From NCBI GenBank assembly GCA_015056085.1, contig SVHA01000008.1:1-64000 (forward strand): a DNA stretch of 64,000 bases, written 5' to 3'. Each line of letters opens with the position of its first letter. Positions within the stretch are counted from its first letter, which is position 1. Shown one piece after another: positions 52,903 through 61,723 of this stretch. The notes below the pieces were generated by a model that was not told where the DNA came from, ran no database searches, and was given only the letters and a program-made list of their open reading frames with translations. The stretch comes from Clostridiales bacterium. GTDB taxonomy: Bacteria; Bacillota; Clostridia; Christensenellales; Aristaeellaceae. Both the position numbers and the translations under genes were made by a program.

Positions 52903-54222
52903 TTACTCGGCGTCCTCAGCCTTGGCTTCTTCCTTGGCCACCACGGTCACGCCTTCCTTGAGGAAATTGACGACCTTCTGGATGGCGGCAGTGTCCACCA
53001 GGTAGGAGCGCTGCTCATCGGTCAGAGACTTTTCGAAGGTCTCGACCTCCTGACCCATCTGCTCAGCCTGCTTGGCGATCTGCTCGGCCACTTCTTCCTC
53101 GGTGGGCTCGATGGCTTCGGCCTTGCGGATGGCTTCCATGGTCAGTTCCACGCGGGCACGCTGTTCGGCCTCGCCGTAGTAGCTTTCAGCCAGCTGCTCA
53201 CGGGTCTGACCGGTGTACTTGAGGTAGTCTTCCATGCGCAGGCCCTGATACATCATGCGGATTTCCATGTCCCGCAGGATGTAGTTGGCCTGGTCCTCGA
53301 TCATGGCCTTGGGCATATCGATGGTGGCGTTGGCAGTGGCCTTTTCCACCAGAGCGTTCTCCACGGAGATCTCGTAGTTGCGCTCGACACGGTCACTCAG
53401 TTCCTTGACGATGCTGGCACGATAGTCTTCGAAGGTGTCGAAGTTGTTGTCCTGGGCGAAGTCATCGTCCAGTTCGGGCAGCTCGGTCTTGGTGATGGCA
53501 TTGACCTTGACATGGAACACAGCGTCCTTGCCAGCCAAGTCTTCCGCATGATACTGCTCGGGGAACTGGACATTCAGGTCCTTCTCCTCGCCGATGGCCA
53601 TGCCCACCATCTGCTCCTCAAAGCCGGGGATGAACTGGTGGCTGCCGATGGTCAGGGTCTGGCCCTGAGCAGTGCCGCCCTGGAAGGCCACGCCGTCCAC
53701 AGAGCCGGCATAGTCCAGGTTCACGGTGTCGCCGTCTTCCACAGCACGGTCGGTCACTTCCACGGTGCGGGCGCCCTTATTCTGATCCTGGGCGATGCGG
53801 GCGTTGATTTCTTCTTCGGTCACTTCGTGCTTGGGGGCCACTTCCACCGTCAGGGCCTTGTAGTCACCCAGCTCCACGTCGGGGCGCACGAACACTTCCA
53901 CCGTGAACTCCAGGTCCTGACCGGCGCCGATCTGCTTCACATCCACTTCGGGACGATCCACGGGCTTGAGGTCGAACTCCTTCACGGCAGCCTCATAGGC
54001 TTCGGGGAAAACGGCTTCGATGGCGTCATCATAGAAGATGGCCTCGCCGTACATATTCTCGATCATCTTGCGGGGCGCCTTGCCCTTGCGGAAACCGGGG
54101 ATGGTGACCTGGTTGCGGGTCTTAAGGTAAGCCTTGTGCATGGCCTCGTCGAACTTCTCGGCAGAAACAACGATGGTCAGCTTGGCCTTGTTGCTGGACA
54201 GCTTCTCATAGGTATGGCTCAT
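52903..54222 (-). CDS. tig: Trigger factor
   Basis: Protein of 439 aa, the ribosome-bound chaperone. The ribosome-binding domain has VTIPGFRKGKAPRKMIENMY (~38-57). The FKBP-type prolyl isomerase domain is at ~155-240 (DTVNLDYAGSVDGVAFQGGT, then FIPGFEEQMVGMAIGEEKDL), and the C-terminal chaperone domain is helical to the end, closing with KEEAKAEDAE. ATG 54220-54222 after GGAGGGAATCAATCA. First gene of tig-clpP-clpX; promoter at 54301-54329. Confidence 0.96.
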   Translation of the reverse strand: MSHTYEKLSSNKAKLTIVVSAEKFDEAMHKAYLKTRNQVTIPGFRKGKAPRKMIENMYGEAIFYDDAIEAVFPEAYEAAVKEFDLKPVDRPEVDVKQIGAGQDLEFTVEVFVRPDVELGDYKALTVEVAPKHEVTEEEINARIAQDQNKGARTVEVTDRAVEDGDTVNLDYAGSVDGVAFQGGTAQGQTLTIGSHQFIPGFEEQMVGMAIGEEKDLNVQFPEQYHAEDLAGKDAVFHVKVNAITKTELPELDDDFAQDNNFDTFEDYRASIVKELSDRVERNYEISVENALVEKATANATIDMPKAMIEDQANYILRDMEIRMMYQGLRMEDYLKYTGQTREQLAESYYGEAEQRARVELTMEAIRKAEAIEPTEEEVAEQIAKQAEQMGQEVETFEKSLTDEQRSYLVDTAAIQKVVNFLKEGVTVVAKEEAKAEDAE

Positions 54223-54300
54223 TGATTGATTCCCTCCTGCGATCTCGTCGGGCTCATGCCCGTCCGTGCGCTGAAACGCTTTTCATCACGCACGGGGTAC

Positions 54301-54329
54301 ATTGTAACACACTTTTACCTCAGATGCAA
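54301..54329 (-). promoter_or_regulatory. Promoter of tig-clpP-clpX
   Basis: Minus strand -35 TTGCAT (54324-54329), 17-nt spacer, -10 TACAAT (54301-54306). Confidence 0.75.
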
Positions 54330-54382
54330 GATTTTCACCCCGTCCGGGGCGAAAAATCCGCACAATTTCCGGGAAAAAACCG

Positions 54383-55249
54383 TTATTCTTCTTCGTATTG
54401 ATGGAAAATGTACCAGTCCGTCCCGTCTGTTTCCAGAAGAATCTGGCCTTCGCCGCTGAACAGGGTGATCACGCCTTCGTATTTCTTCATGTTATTCTTG
54501 ATTTTCGGGGCGTCCTTTTCCTTGTTGTTGACCATCACCACGGCGGGGGAAACGGCCTGCATGAATTCTTCAGGCATGGTAGCCAGCCCGTGATGGGGCG
54601 CCTTGACCACCTGGGCCTGCAGCACTTCGGCGGGATACTTTTCCGCAAAATGATACATGGTGCGGTTGTCGATGTCGCCGGTGAGAAGGATGGCGCAGTC
54701 CCCGAAGGTGACCCGGCAGCAGGCGCTGCGGGCGTTGTGGCCCCATCCTTCCATACAGCGCAGCACTTCGATGGTGGCGTCGCCCAGCGTGAGGATCTCC
54801 CGGTCCTCCACGATGTGGTAGGGAATCCCCAGCCGCTGAATGGTCTCCACCGTGGGCTGATGATACCCGCCCTGATCCACGTAGGTTTCCTTCACCGGGG
54901 AGGTGAACATCCCCACGTCATATTTTTCCAGCATCATCAGATACTTCAGACCCTGGATATGATCTTCGTCCGAATGAGTAGAAAAGAGATACTTCAGTTC
55001 CGTAATGCCGTAGCGGTCCAGAGTTTCTTCCAGCACGGGCACATACTTTTTCGTGGAGCCGTCCACCAGCATGGCCTCGCCGCCCGCCATCAGCAGCATG
55101 GCGTCGGTGCGGTCGGTGTCCATCATCACGATGGTCATCACGGTGCGCTCCGTCCAGTCTTCCGGCAACGCTACATTATAGAAGACCTCTGCACAGGCGC
55201 CGCTCATCATCAGCATCAGCGCCAGCAAGGCCATCAGCAGCCTCTTCAT
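54383..55249 (-). CDS. Exported MBL-fold metallohydrolase (ComEC-type domain)
   Basis: Protein of 288 aa. Signal peptide ~1-21 (MKRLLMALLALMLMMSGACA), then a metallo-beta-lactamase fold with the metal motif STHSDEDHIQGLKYL (HxDxDH, ~95-109), a second ligand Asp in ILLTGDIDNRTMYHF (~195) and APHHGLA (His, ~218-224). It resembles the stand-alone hydrolase domains related to the ComEC C-terminus and acts outside the membrane; the substrate is unknown. The ATG (55247-55249) shares one base with the purC stop and has GAGGAGGAAC upstream, so it is coupled to purC copy 2. Confidence 0.85.
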   Translation of the reverse strand: MKRLLMALLALMLMMSGACAEVFYNVALPEDWTERTVMTIVMMDTDRTDAMLLMAGGEAMLVDGSTKKYVPVLEETLDRYGITELKYLFSTHSDEDHIQGLKYLMMLEKYDVGMFTSPVKETYVDQGGYHQPTVETIQRLGIPYHIVEDREILTLGDATIEVLRCMEGWGHNARSACCRVTFGDCAILLTGDIDNRTMYHFAEKYPAEVLQAQVVKAPHHGLATMPEEFMQAVSPAVVMVNNKEKDAPKIKNNMKKYEGVITLFSGEGQILLETDGTDWYIFHQYEEE

Positions 55250-56004
55250 CAAAGTTCCTCCTCTTGGTCATCGTCGGGCAGGTTTTCCGCCGCATCCAGG
55301 CCCATCATGCGCTGCAGCACATCCTGATACGCCTGTTCCACGTTGCCCAGGTTCTGCCGGAAGCGGTCAATATCCAGCGGCTCATGGGTCTTGGAATCCC
55401 AGAAGCGGGCGGTGTCCGGGGAGATTTCATCCGCCAGAATGATCTTGTCGCCATCCCGGCCGAATTCCAGCTTGAAGTCAATCAGTTCAATGTCCACCGC
55501 CGCCAGATGCTCGGTGAGAATCTCGTTAATCTTCAGCGCCGTGGCGGTGATGAAGTCGATTTCCTGAAGCGTCGCCAGGCGCAGCGCCCTGATGTGGCTG
55601 GAGTTGATCAGGGTGTTGTCCAGTTCCTCATCCTTGAGGACAAACTCCACCACCGGGGGATACAGGAAAGACCCCACCGTCAGGGGCAGGCGGCCCACCA
55701 GGCTGCCGGCAACACGGTTGCGCACCTTCACCGCAAAGGGGATGATCTCCAGCCGCCTGACGAGGCTCCGGCGGTCATCCAGCCGGCGGATGAAGTGATT
55801 CTCAATGCCACGGCGCTTCAGCAGCAGGAAAATATGACGGCACACCTCGTTGTTGACTTCGCCCTTGCCCATAATGCTGCCCCGTTTCAGGCCGTGGAAC
55901 GCCATGGCTTCATCCTTGAAATACACGATGGCCGTCCGGGGGTCATCCGTGGCATAGACCCGCTTGCCTTTGCCTTCCGTGAGCAGTTCCCGCTCTTCCA
56001 ACAT
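55249..56004 (-). CDS. purC: Phosphoribosylaminoimidazole-succinocarboxamide synthase (SAICAR synthetase), copy 2
   Basis: Protein of 251 aa of the canonical bacterial PurC type: LLTEGKGKRVYATDDPRTAI (~7-26), KGEVNNEVCRHIFLLLKRRG, KVRNRVAGSLVGRL (~95-108), the substrate signature LIDFKLEFGRDGDKIILADE (~175-194) and EISPDTARFWDSKTHE (SPDxxR-like). ATG after GGAGGAACTTTC. It lies between thiN and the MBL hydrolase, not in a pur operon. Copy 1 (11141-11824) is clearly different in sequence, so the two are old paralogues or one was acquired; which is the main enzyme is unknown. Confidence 0.93.
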   Translation of the reverse strand: MLEERELLTEGKGKRVYATDDPRTAIVYFKDEAMAFHGLKRGSIMGKGEVNNEVCRHIFLLLKRRGIENHFIRRLDDRRSLVRRLEIIPFAVKVRNRVAGSLVGRLPLTVGSFLYPPVVEFVLKDEELDNTLINSSHIRALRLATLQEIDFITATALKINEILTEHLAAVDIELIDFKLEFGRDGDKIILADEISPDTARFWDSKTHEPLDIDRFRQNLGNVEQAYQDVLQRMMGLDAAENLPDDDQEEEL

Positions 56005-56095
56005 GAAAGTTCCTCCGCTTGTACTTCTGCTGAGACCTCATTGTACCATGAATTTTCCCGGTTCTCAATATCAAAGCCCCGGAAAATCCGCCATT

Positions 56096-56755
56096 TTACA
56101 ACACGGTCACACTTTCCGGCCCGTCAGGCAGGGCGTCCCGGCTCAGCGCCACCAGCAGCAGCCCTTCCGAAAAGGAAAGGCGGGCTTCGTCTGCGATGAT
56201 CTCATTGCTGCAGCCCAGAGGATACCGGGGCGACAAATCCCGACCATCCAGCGGCCAGAGGGTACCGGTGAGGGTCACTTGTTTGACCTCCCCTGCCCAG
56301 GCCAGCAGGGAGAATTTCCGGCCTTCCATGCGGGGGAAAACGTACTCCCCCGGAGAGAGCACCGTGACCCGGTTGAGCCCGTCCACCAGCCACGCCCTTT
56401 CACCCCGCAGGGCGCAATCCGCCAGGCACTGCACGTTGGCAATGGCATGGTCAAACCGCCCGCCCAGGGCGCCGGCGATCAGAAAAGTATGATACCCCCG
56501 CTCGCGGCCCTCCTGCAGGCAGACCACCATGTCGGTGTCGTCCTTGTGCACGGGCAGTTCGACCACCGGCACATCCCCCACCATGTTCCGGGGCATGGAA
56601 TCAAAATCCCCCACCACCAGATCCGGCGTGACGCCGCAGGCTTTGGCGGCCCGGTAGCCGCCGTCGGCACAGAGGATGCAGTCGCCCTCCCGGCGGGCAA
56701 GGAGTGCGGCTTCCTCGCCTGCATACATAGGGCCGATGATAATGCACCTGGGCAC
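56096..56755 (-). CDS. thiN: Thiamine pyrophosphokinase
   Basis: Protein of 219 aa, makes thiamine diphosphate from thiamine. Visible: CADGGYRAAKACGVTPDLVV (~29-48), GDFDSMPRN (~49-57), the KDDTDMVVCLQEG segment (~71-83) and AGALGGRFDHAIANVQCL (~94-111), all conserved in the family. GGAGG lies 7 nt before the GTG at 56753-56755 but only 1 nt before the ATG at 56759-56761, so GTG is preferred. Bacillus-type neighbours of thiN (rpe, rsgA, rpmB) are not here. Confidence 0.88.
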   Translation of the reverse strand: MPRCIIIGPMYAGEEAALLARREGDCILCADGGYRAAKACGVTPDLVVGDFDSMPRNMVGDVPVVELPVHKDDTDMVVCLQEGRERGYHTFLIAGALGGRFDHAIANVQCLADCALRGERAWLVDGLNRVTVLSPGEYVFPRMEGRKFSLLAWAGEVKQVTLTGTLWPLDGRDLSPRYPLGCSNEIIADEARLSFSEGLLLVALSRDALPDGPESVTVL

Positions 56756-56797
56756 GGTCATTCCTCCTTTATCCGGGAAGCAACCCGGAAACAAAAC

Positions 56798-56824
56798 AGG
56801 AGGCAAGCCAGCGGCTTACCTCCT
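56798..56824 (-). terminator. Terminator of ispH-rpsA
   Basis: 12-bp stem with one mismatch (56798-56809 with 56813-56824) and a 3-nt loop, followed on the minus strand by GTTTTGTTT. Confidence 0.8.
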
Positions 56825-56845
56825 GATGCATGACAATCCAGCGGA

Positions 56846-58873
56846 TTATTCCTCGGTGGTCACTTCTTCAGCGGCCACTTCTTCAGCGGTCACTTCTTCG
56901 GCGGCCAGTTCCATTTCGGGCTCGGCAGCGTCGTCACCGAAGGCTTCGTCTTCCATGACCTGCTTGATGGACAGGGAGATGCGCTTGGCCTCGGTATCCA
57001 CCTTCAGCACCTTCACGCGCACGGTTTCGCCCACCTTCACGGCGTCTTCCACCTTGGCCACGTGATTCAGGGCACACTGGGAAATGTGCACCAGGCCGTC
57101 CAGGCCAACCTGCAGCTCCACGAAGGCGCCGAAGTCAGTGATGCGGACAACCTTGCCTTCCACGATGGAGCCCTCGGGATACTTCTCGGCAGCGTTGTCC
57201 CAGGGACGGGGCTGCAGGGACTTGTAATCCAGAGCGATGCGTTCCTTTTCGCGGTCCAGGCTCTTGATCTTCACGTCGATTTCCTGGTTGGGCTTGACAA
57301 CCTCAGAGGGATGCTTGATGCGGCCCCAGGACAGGTCGGTGATGTGGATCAGGCCATCCACGCCGCCCACGTCAACGAAAGCGCCGAAGTCGGTCAGGCG
57401 ACGGACGACGCCGTGGATGACCACGCCTTCTTCCAGGTTCTCCCAGGCTTCCTTCTTCTTGGCAGCGGCTTCTTCGGTCATGACAGCCTTGCGGGAAGCG
57501 ACGATGCGCTTCTTCTGGGTGTCAACCTCGATAATCTTGAGTTTCATTTCCTTGCCCACGAAATCGCCGATCTTCTCGACATAACGGGGGGACAGGTGAG
57601 AAGCGGGCACGAAGGCGCGCACGCCTTCCACGTCGGCAATCAGGCCGCCCTTGACGGCTTCCTTGCCCACGCCGTCCACATATTCGCCGGCGTCATACTT
57701 GGCCATGAGGGCTTCCCAGGCCTTCTTGTTGACGATGTTGCGCTGAGACAGAACAACATTGCCTTCGCCGTCGTTCACCTTGACGACTTCGGCTTCGATT
57801 TCGTCGTTCTCCTGCACTTCGCCCTGGGTCAGCTCGGAGCGCTTGATCACGCCTTCGGACTTATAGCCGAAGTTGACGAACACTTCGTCAGCGGTGATCT
57901 GCACAACGGTGCCGGTCACGGTCTGGCCGGGACGGATGCGCACCATGGAAGCAGCGATGGCGTCCATGTTGAAGTCAACGGAGTCAGTGGCTTGAACCTG
58001 GTTTTCAATGTCGGTCATGGATAGTACAACCTCCTCTAATGCGGCCGCTGGTGTTGAAGCACCGGCGGTTATTCCTATGAATTCGGAATAAATATTTGCA
58101 AAGGCAGGCGGAAGTTCCGCCGCGCACTCTACCAGAATACTGCGCTCGCAATGCTTTTTGCAGGTTGCGAACAATTTTTGGGTGTTGGCGCTGTTGCGCC
58201 CGCCCACCACAATCATGGCGTCTGCCCGGGAAGCCAGCTCGGCGGCTTCCTTTTGCCTGACCTCGGTGGCGTTGCAGATGGTGCAATGCTCCCGCAGGTT
58301 GGTCACTCTCGTTTTCAGAGCCGTGACCACTTCCTCCCAGCGGCTGGGGGGATAGGTCGTCTGTGCGGCCACCACCGCATCCTTCATGGGTGGCAGGGCC
58401 AGCGCTTCATCAGGCGTGGCCACCACGAAGACCTCGCCGCAGGCCCATCCGGCCGTGCCGATGACTTCGGGGTGTTCCTTCTCCCCCACCAGAATGACAG
58501 GGCATTCCGGGGAGGATTCCTCCCTGACGATGCGATGCAGCTTGTCCACAAAGGGACAGGTCAGATCCAGCACCTGACAGCCTGCATCTTTAAGTTCCGC
58601 AATCACCTCCGGCGAAACGCCGTGGCTGCGGATGAGCACCTGACGGCCGGCGGCTTCCTGCGCCGATGAAACCGGCGGAACGCCCCTGTCAGCGAGCATC
58701 CTGACCACCTGAGGATTATGGATCAGCTCACCCAGGGTGCAGGAGGAAACATCAGCGTCAGCCACCGCCATGGCGGCCTCCACCGCGCGGCGCACGCCCA
58801 TGCAGAAACCTGCGTGAGCAGCCACCTCAATGCCGGTGCGCTTGTGTGTTTCATTCCCCTTCGGATGGCTCAT
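56846..58873 (-). CDS. Fusion of 4-hydroxy-3-methylbut-2-enyl diphosphate reductase (IspH) and ribosomal protein S1
   Basis: Protein of 675 aa. Residues ~14-295 are IspH, last step of the MEP isoprenoid pathway, with the three [4Fe-4S] cysteines in AHAGFCMGVRRAVEA (Cys24), LDLTCPFVDKLHRI (~Cys106) and EHCTICNATEVRQKEA. Residues ~320-650 hold four S1 RNA-binding domains (GTVVQITADEVFVNFGYKSE, GGLIADVEGVRAFVPASHL, VVRRLTDFGAFVDVGGVDGL, VVRITDFGAFVELQVGLDGL). The tail repeats Glu/Val/Ala (AAEEVTAEEVAAEE). No stop or frameshift separates the parts. This fusion is known in Clostridia. ATG 58871-58873 after GGGAGAGTCGC. Confidence 0.95.
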   Translation of the reverse strand: MSHPKGNETHKRTGIEVAAHAGFCMGVRRAVEAAMAVADADVSSCTLGELIHNPQVVRMLADRGVPPVSSAQEAAGRQVLIRSHGVSPEVIAELKDAGCQVLDLTCPFVDKLHRIVREESSPECPVILVGEKEHPEVIGTAGWACGEVFVVATPDEALALPPMKDAVVAAQTTYPPSRWEEVVTALKTRVTNLREHCTICNATEVRQKEAAELASRADAMIVVGGRNSANTQKLFATCKKHCERSILVECAAELPPAFANIYSEFIGITAGASTPAAALEEVVLSMTDIENQVQATDSVDFNMDAIAASMVRIRPGQTVTGTVVQITADEVFVNFGYKSEGVIKRSELTQGEVQENDEIEAEVVKVNDGEGNVVLSQRNIVNKKAWEALMAKYDAGEYVDGVGKEAVKGGLIADVEGVRAFVPASHLSPRYVEKIGDFVGKEMKLKIIEVDTQKKRIVASRKAVMTEEAAAKKKEAWENLEEGVVIHGVVRRLTDFGAFVDVGGVDGLIHITDLSWGRIKHPSEVVKPNQEIDVKIKSLDREKERIALDYKSLQPRPWDNAAEKYPEGSIVEGKVVRITDFGAFVELQVGLDGLVHISQCALNHVAKVEDAVKVGETVRVKVLKVDTEAKRISLSIKQVMEDEAFGDDAAEPEMELAAEEVTAEEVAAEEVTTEE

Positions 58874-59027
58874 GCGACTCTCCCATCAGGCTGATTTCGG
58901 AGCATATCCAAAGATTGCTCTTTATACTTTTCTATGTCTTTTCCTGAACTCCTGCCTGTTTTGAAAAAAAAGCAGCAAATTTTTCAAAAAAACAGTGCAA
59001 AATCAGCGGCAAAACGCCCCTGCCCCA

Positions 59028-59663
59028 TCAGGCCTTCTTCGTCTGACGACTCTTAGCAAATTCCTTGTACATCACCCGGATGCGATTCACCAGTTCCTGG
59101 CAGGTTTCGTTGTTCACGCCCGCCTGACGCAGGTCGTCCATTTCCACCGGTTCGCCAAAGACCACATCCAGGGGGCGGAACAGGCCGATTTTCCCGGTGA
59201 TGTACACCGGCACAACCGGCACTTTGGAGCGCAGGGCCATCAGCGCCACGCCGGATTCGATGTGTTCCATGGTGCCGCCATGGCTGCGGGTGCCTTCGGG
59301 GAAGATGCCCAGCACGCCGCCGTCCCGCAGGGTCTTCATGCAGGCCCGCATGGCCTCCATGTCGGAAGCGTGGCGATCCACGAAAATCGGGTGCAGCAGC
59401 CGCAAAAAGGCGCCCACAACGGGAATGCGGGACAGTTCCTTCTTGGACAGGAAAGTAACCTGCCTCTTTTTCATGGGCACAGCCATCAGCACCGGGTCCA
59501 CCATGGACAGGTGGTTGCCGATGAGGATGAAAGGCCCTTCCCTATTCAGGTTTTCCAGCCCCGAATACCTCACGGGCAGGATGGTCTTCAGCAGAAAGGC
59601 AATGATGGGAATCAGCACCGCATAGGTTCGGCTGTAGGGCAATCCGGCGTCATTCTTTTTCAC
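59028..59663 (-). CDS. plsC: 1-acyl-sn-glycerol-3-phosphate acyltransferase
   Basis: Protein of 211 aa, makes phosphatidic acid from lysophosphatidic acid at the membrane. Acyltransferase block I is IGNHLSMVDPVLMAVPMKKR (NHX4D, ~51-70), block III GIFPEGTRSHGGTMEH (~118-133), block IV VPVVPVYITGK (~148-158). A hydrophobic N-terminal stretch (~9-28) can anchor it. The start is GTG (59661-59663), GGAGG 9 nt upstream, overlapping cmk by 14 nt. cmk-plsC-ispH/rpsA is a conserved clostridial order. Confidence 0.92.
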   Translation of the reverse strand: MKKNDAGLPYSRTYAVLIPIIAFLLKTILPVRYSGLENLNREGPFILIGNHLSMVDPVLMAVPMKKRQVTFLSKKELSRIPVVGAFLRLLHPIFVDRHASDMEAMRACMKTLRDGGVLGIFPEGTRSHGGTMEHIESGVALMALRSKVPVVPVYITGKIGLFRPLDVVFGEPVEMDDLRQAGVNNETCQELVNRIRVMYKEFAKSRQTKKA

Positions 59664-60336
59664 GGATGCGCTCCTCCACCAGCATCAAAATCCGCTCCAC
59701 GGTCTGCTCAAAGGTGCAGTCGGTGGAATCCACCACCACGGCGTCCTCGGCCACCCGCAGGGGATCGGTCTTGCGATTCATGTCCTGATCGTCCCGGCGC
59801 CTGAGGTCTTCCAGCACCTGCTCGAAGGTGTCGCTGGCGCCTGCTTCCTGCAATTGCACATAGCGGCGGCGGGCCCGCTCTTCCGCCTGAGCGGTGAGGA
59901 AAATTTTGATGGTGGCGTCAGGCAGCACGCGGGTGCCGATGTCCCGGCCATCCACCAGCATGGAGGTCGTCTTGGCCAGCCGCTGCTGGATGGCCACCAT
60001 TTCAGCACGCACGCCGGGATAGGTCGCCACCCGGGAAGCCGCCATGCTCACTTCTTCCGTGCGCAGGCTGCCGGTGACATCCCGACCGTCCACCAAAGTG
60101 TGCTGGCCGTCTGCGTGGTGCTCCACCGTCAGGGTGATTTCCTTGCACAGGGCGCTGACGGCTTCTTCATCATTGACGGACACGCCCCGGCTGATAGCCG
60201 TCAGGCCCACCGCACGGTACATGGCGCCCGTGTCCAGATGCAGGATGTTCAGGCGATCCGCCACCGCCCGGGCAATGCTGGATTTTCCGGCGCCCACAGG
60301 GCCGTCCATGGCAATGTTGATAATCTTGTCCATCAT
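59650..60336 (-). CDS. cmk: Cytidylate kinase
   Basis: Protein of 228 aa, phosphorylates CMP/dCMP. P-loop IAMDGPVGAGKSSIARAVAD (~7-26), LDTGAMYRAVGLTAI (~34-48), the DGRDVTGSLRTEEVSMAASR segment (NMP-binding insert) and LVDGRDIGTRVLPDA (~143-157). Normal length. ATG 60334-60336 with AGGAG 7 nt upstream. First gene of the operon; promoter at 60444-60472. Confidence 0.95.
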   Translation of the reverse strand: MMDKIINIAMDGPVGAGKSSIARAVADRLNILHLDTGAMYRAVGLTAISRGVSVNDEEAVSALCKEITLTVEHHADGQHTLVDGRDVTGSLRTEEVSMAASRVATYPGVRAEMVAIQQRLAKTTSMLVDGRDIGTRVLPDATIKIFLTAQAEERARRRYVQLQEAGASDTFEQVLEDLRRRDDQDMNRKTDPLRVAEDAVVVDSTDCTFEQTVERILMLVEERIREKE

Positions 60337-60443
60337 CGTGATGCTCCTTTTCCTGCAGGGAAATCAGCAGGTTTTTCTGATTTGGCACTTCGCAGCACGG
60401 CAATGCCCGGGCAGCTTCCCGGAAAGCATCGCATACTCTCTTT

Positions 60444-60472
60444 ATTATACAACGCATCCGCCTTCCCTGCAA
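60444..60472 (-). promoter_or_regulatory. Promoter of cmk-plsC
   Basis: Minus strand -35 TTGCAG (60467-60472), 17-nt spacer, perfect -10 TATAAT (60444-60449). The -35 lies in an 8-bp hairpin (CCCTGCAA/TTGCAGGG, 60465-60486) between spmB and cmk. Confidence 0.8.
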
Positions 60473-60502
60473 GGGTTTTTGCAGGGAAATCCTCCAAAAG
60501 GG

Positions 60503-61006
60503 CTATACCACCGCCGCTGCCACCAGCACGCTCACCCCATAGGCCATCAGGGACACCCACATCGCATCCGGCACCCGCTTCACCCCGGCGGCCCCCAGAT
60601 ACACCGTCATGGTGTAAAGAATGGTTTCCGACGAACCCATCAAAACCGACGCCAGACGACCCGTCCGGCTGTCGGGGCCGCACCTGATGAAAATATCCTC
60701 CAGCACCGTCAGGCTCCCGGCGCCGGAGAGGGGCCGCATCAGCAAAAGCGGCGCTGCCTCCGGGGGCAGATTGATGGCCCGGAGCAAGGGGGAAATCAGC
60801 CGTGTCAGCAGCGTTTCCAGCCCGGAGGACTGAAGCAGGGCCAGCAGAAGCATCATGGCGCACAGCCCCGGCGTAAGGGACACTGCCGTGTGTAACCCCG
60901 CCTTTGCGCCGGAGAGAAAGGCGTCATACCGATCGATGCGCCTGCCCCTAATAAGAATGACAAAGATCACCAGCAGCACCATCAGGGAGGAAAAATCGGC
61001 CTTCAT
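60503..61006 (-). CDS. spmB: Spore maturation protein B
   Basis: Protein of 167 aa with four to five membrane helices of the nucleoside-recognition (Gate) family. SpmB features are DAFLSGAKAGLHTAVSLTPG (~28-47), MRPLSGAGSLTVLEDIF and MGSSETILYTMTVYLGAAGV (~113-132). With SpmA it helps dehydrate the spore core in B. subtilis. The ATG (61004-61006) overlaps the spmA stop as ATGA, so the pair is translationally coupled. Good evidence that the organism sporulates. Confidence 0.92.
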   Translation of the reverse strand: MKADFSSLMVLLVIFVILIRGRRIDRYDAFLSGAKAGLHTAVSLTPGLCAMMLLLALLQSSGLETLLTRLISPLLRAINLPPEAAPLLLMRPLSGAGSLTVLEDIFIRCGPDSRTGRLASVLMGSSETILYTMTVYLGAAGVKRVPDAMWVSLMAYGVSVLVAAAVV

Positions 61007-61566
61007 GCCCTGCGCCTCCCCCTCCACGCCATCAGCGCCAGCGCCGTGAGGGTGGCAGCGCCGGAGGAAAGCAGCGTGGGCCCCCAGATGCTTCCCGGCT
61101 GGGCAGACCCCGCTGCCGCCCGCAGGGTGATGACAGTGGTGGGCATCACTTCCAGGCAGGAATGATTCAGCGCCAGCAGCAGTGCCAGCCCCCGCAGGCC
61201 AGCCTCCCCCTGGGTCGCCAACCGCTGTGCCGCCTGAATCCCCGCCGGGGTGGCGGCATTGCCCAGCCCCAGAATGTTCGCCGCCAGATTGGCGCCCATC
61301 AGGTTCCAGCTTTCCTCGTCCGTCAGTCCAGGCAAAAACGGACGCAGCCACCGCCTCAGCACCCGCCCCAGCCGGGTCATGTCCCCCGCCCTAAAGAGGA
61401 TCTCCATCAGCCCCGACCACAGCGCCATGGCCCCCGCCAGACGCAGCATCAGCGTCACTGCCTGCCCGCCGCTTTCCAACACACTTTGCGCCGCCAGAGG
61501 GGCATTTCCACCCAAAATGGCCCACAAAAGAGACGCCGTCATCAGCCCTGTCCAGATTTTTCCCAT
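61003..61566 (-). CDS. spmA: Spore maturation protein A
   Basis: Protein of 187 aa, membrane protein with helices at ~5-25, ~38-58, ~120-165. The conserved GANLAANILGLGNAATPAGI (~92-111) and LALNHSCLEVMPTTVITLRA (~131-150) mark SpmA. ATG at 61564-61566 after GGAGGCGGCC. First gene of spmA-spmB; divergent from the AbrB-type regulator, which may therefore be near its control region. Confidence 0.92.
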   Translation of the reverse strand: MGKIWTGLMTASLLWAILGGNAPLAAQSVLESGGQAVTLMLRLAGAMALWSGLMEILFRAGDMTRLGRVLRRWLRPFLPGLTDEESWNLMGANLAANILGLGNAATPAGIQAAQRLATQGEAGLRGLALLLALNHSCLEVMPTTVITLRAAAGSAQPGSIWGPTLLSSGAATLTALALMAWRGRRRA

Positions 61567-61617
61567 GGCCGCCTCCGTTTTTTTACTGTTTTTCTTTGCT
61601 AATAAATCAAAATCGTC

Positions 61618-61646
61618 TTGACAATTTGATTCTTTTTTTGTAAAGT
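61618..61646 (+). promoter_or_regulatory. Promoter of the AbrB-type gene
   Basis: -35 TTGACA (61618-61623), 17-nt T-rich spacer, -10 TAAAGT (61641-61646). Confidence 0.65.
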
Positions 61647-61723
61647 AGAGGGGAATCGTCTTTTGGAGACACCTTTACCGGGCCTCACTGAAGATGAATC
61701 TTTCCGCATTGGAGGAGATACCA

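Noticed and set aside
54226-54459. 77-residue plus-strand frame upstream of tig
   Set aside because: No binding site, overlaps the tig promoter on the other strand and has no recognisable domain.
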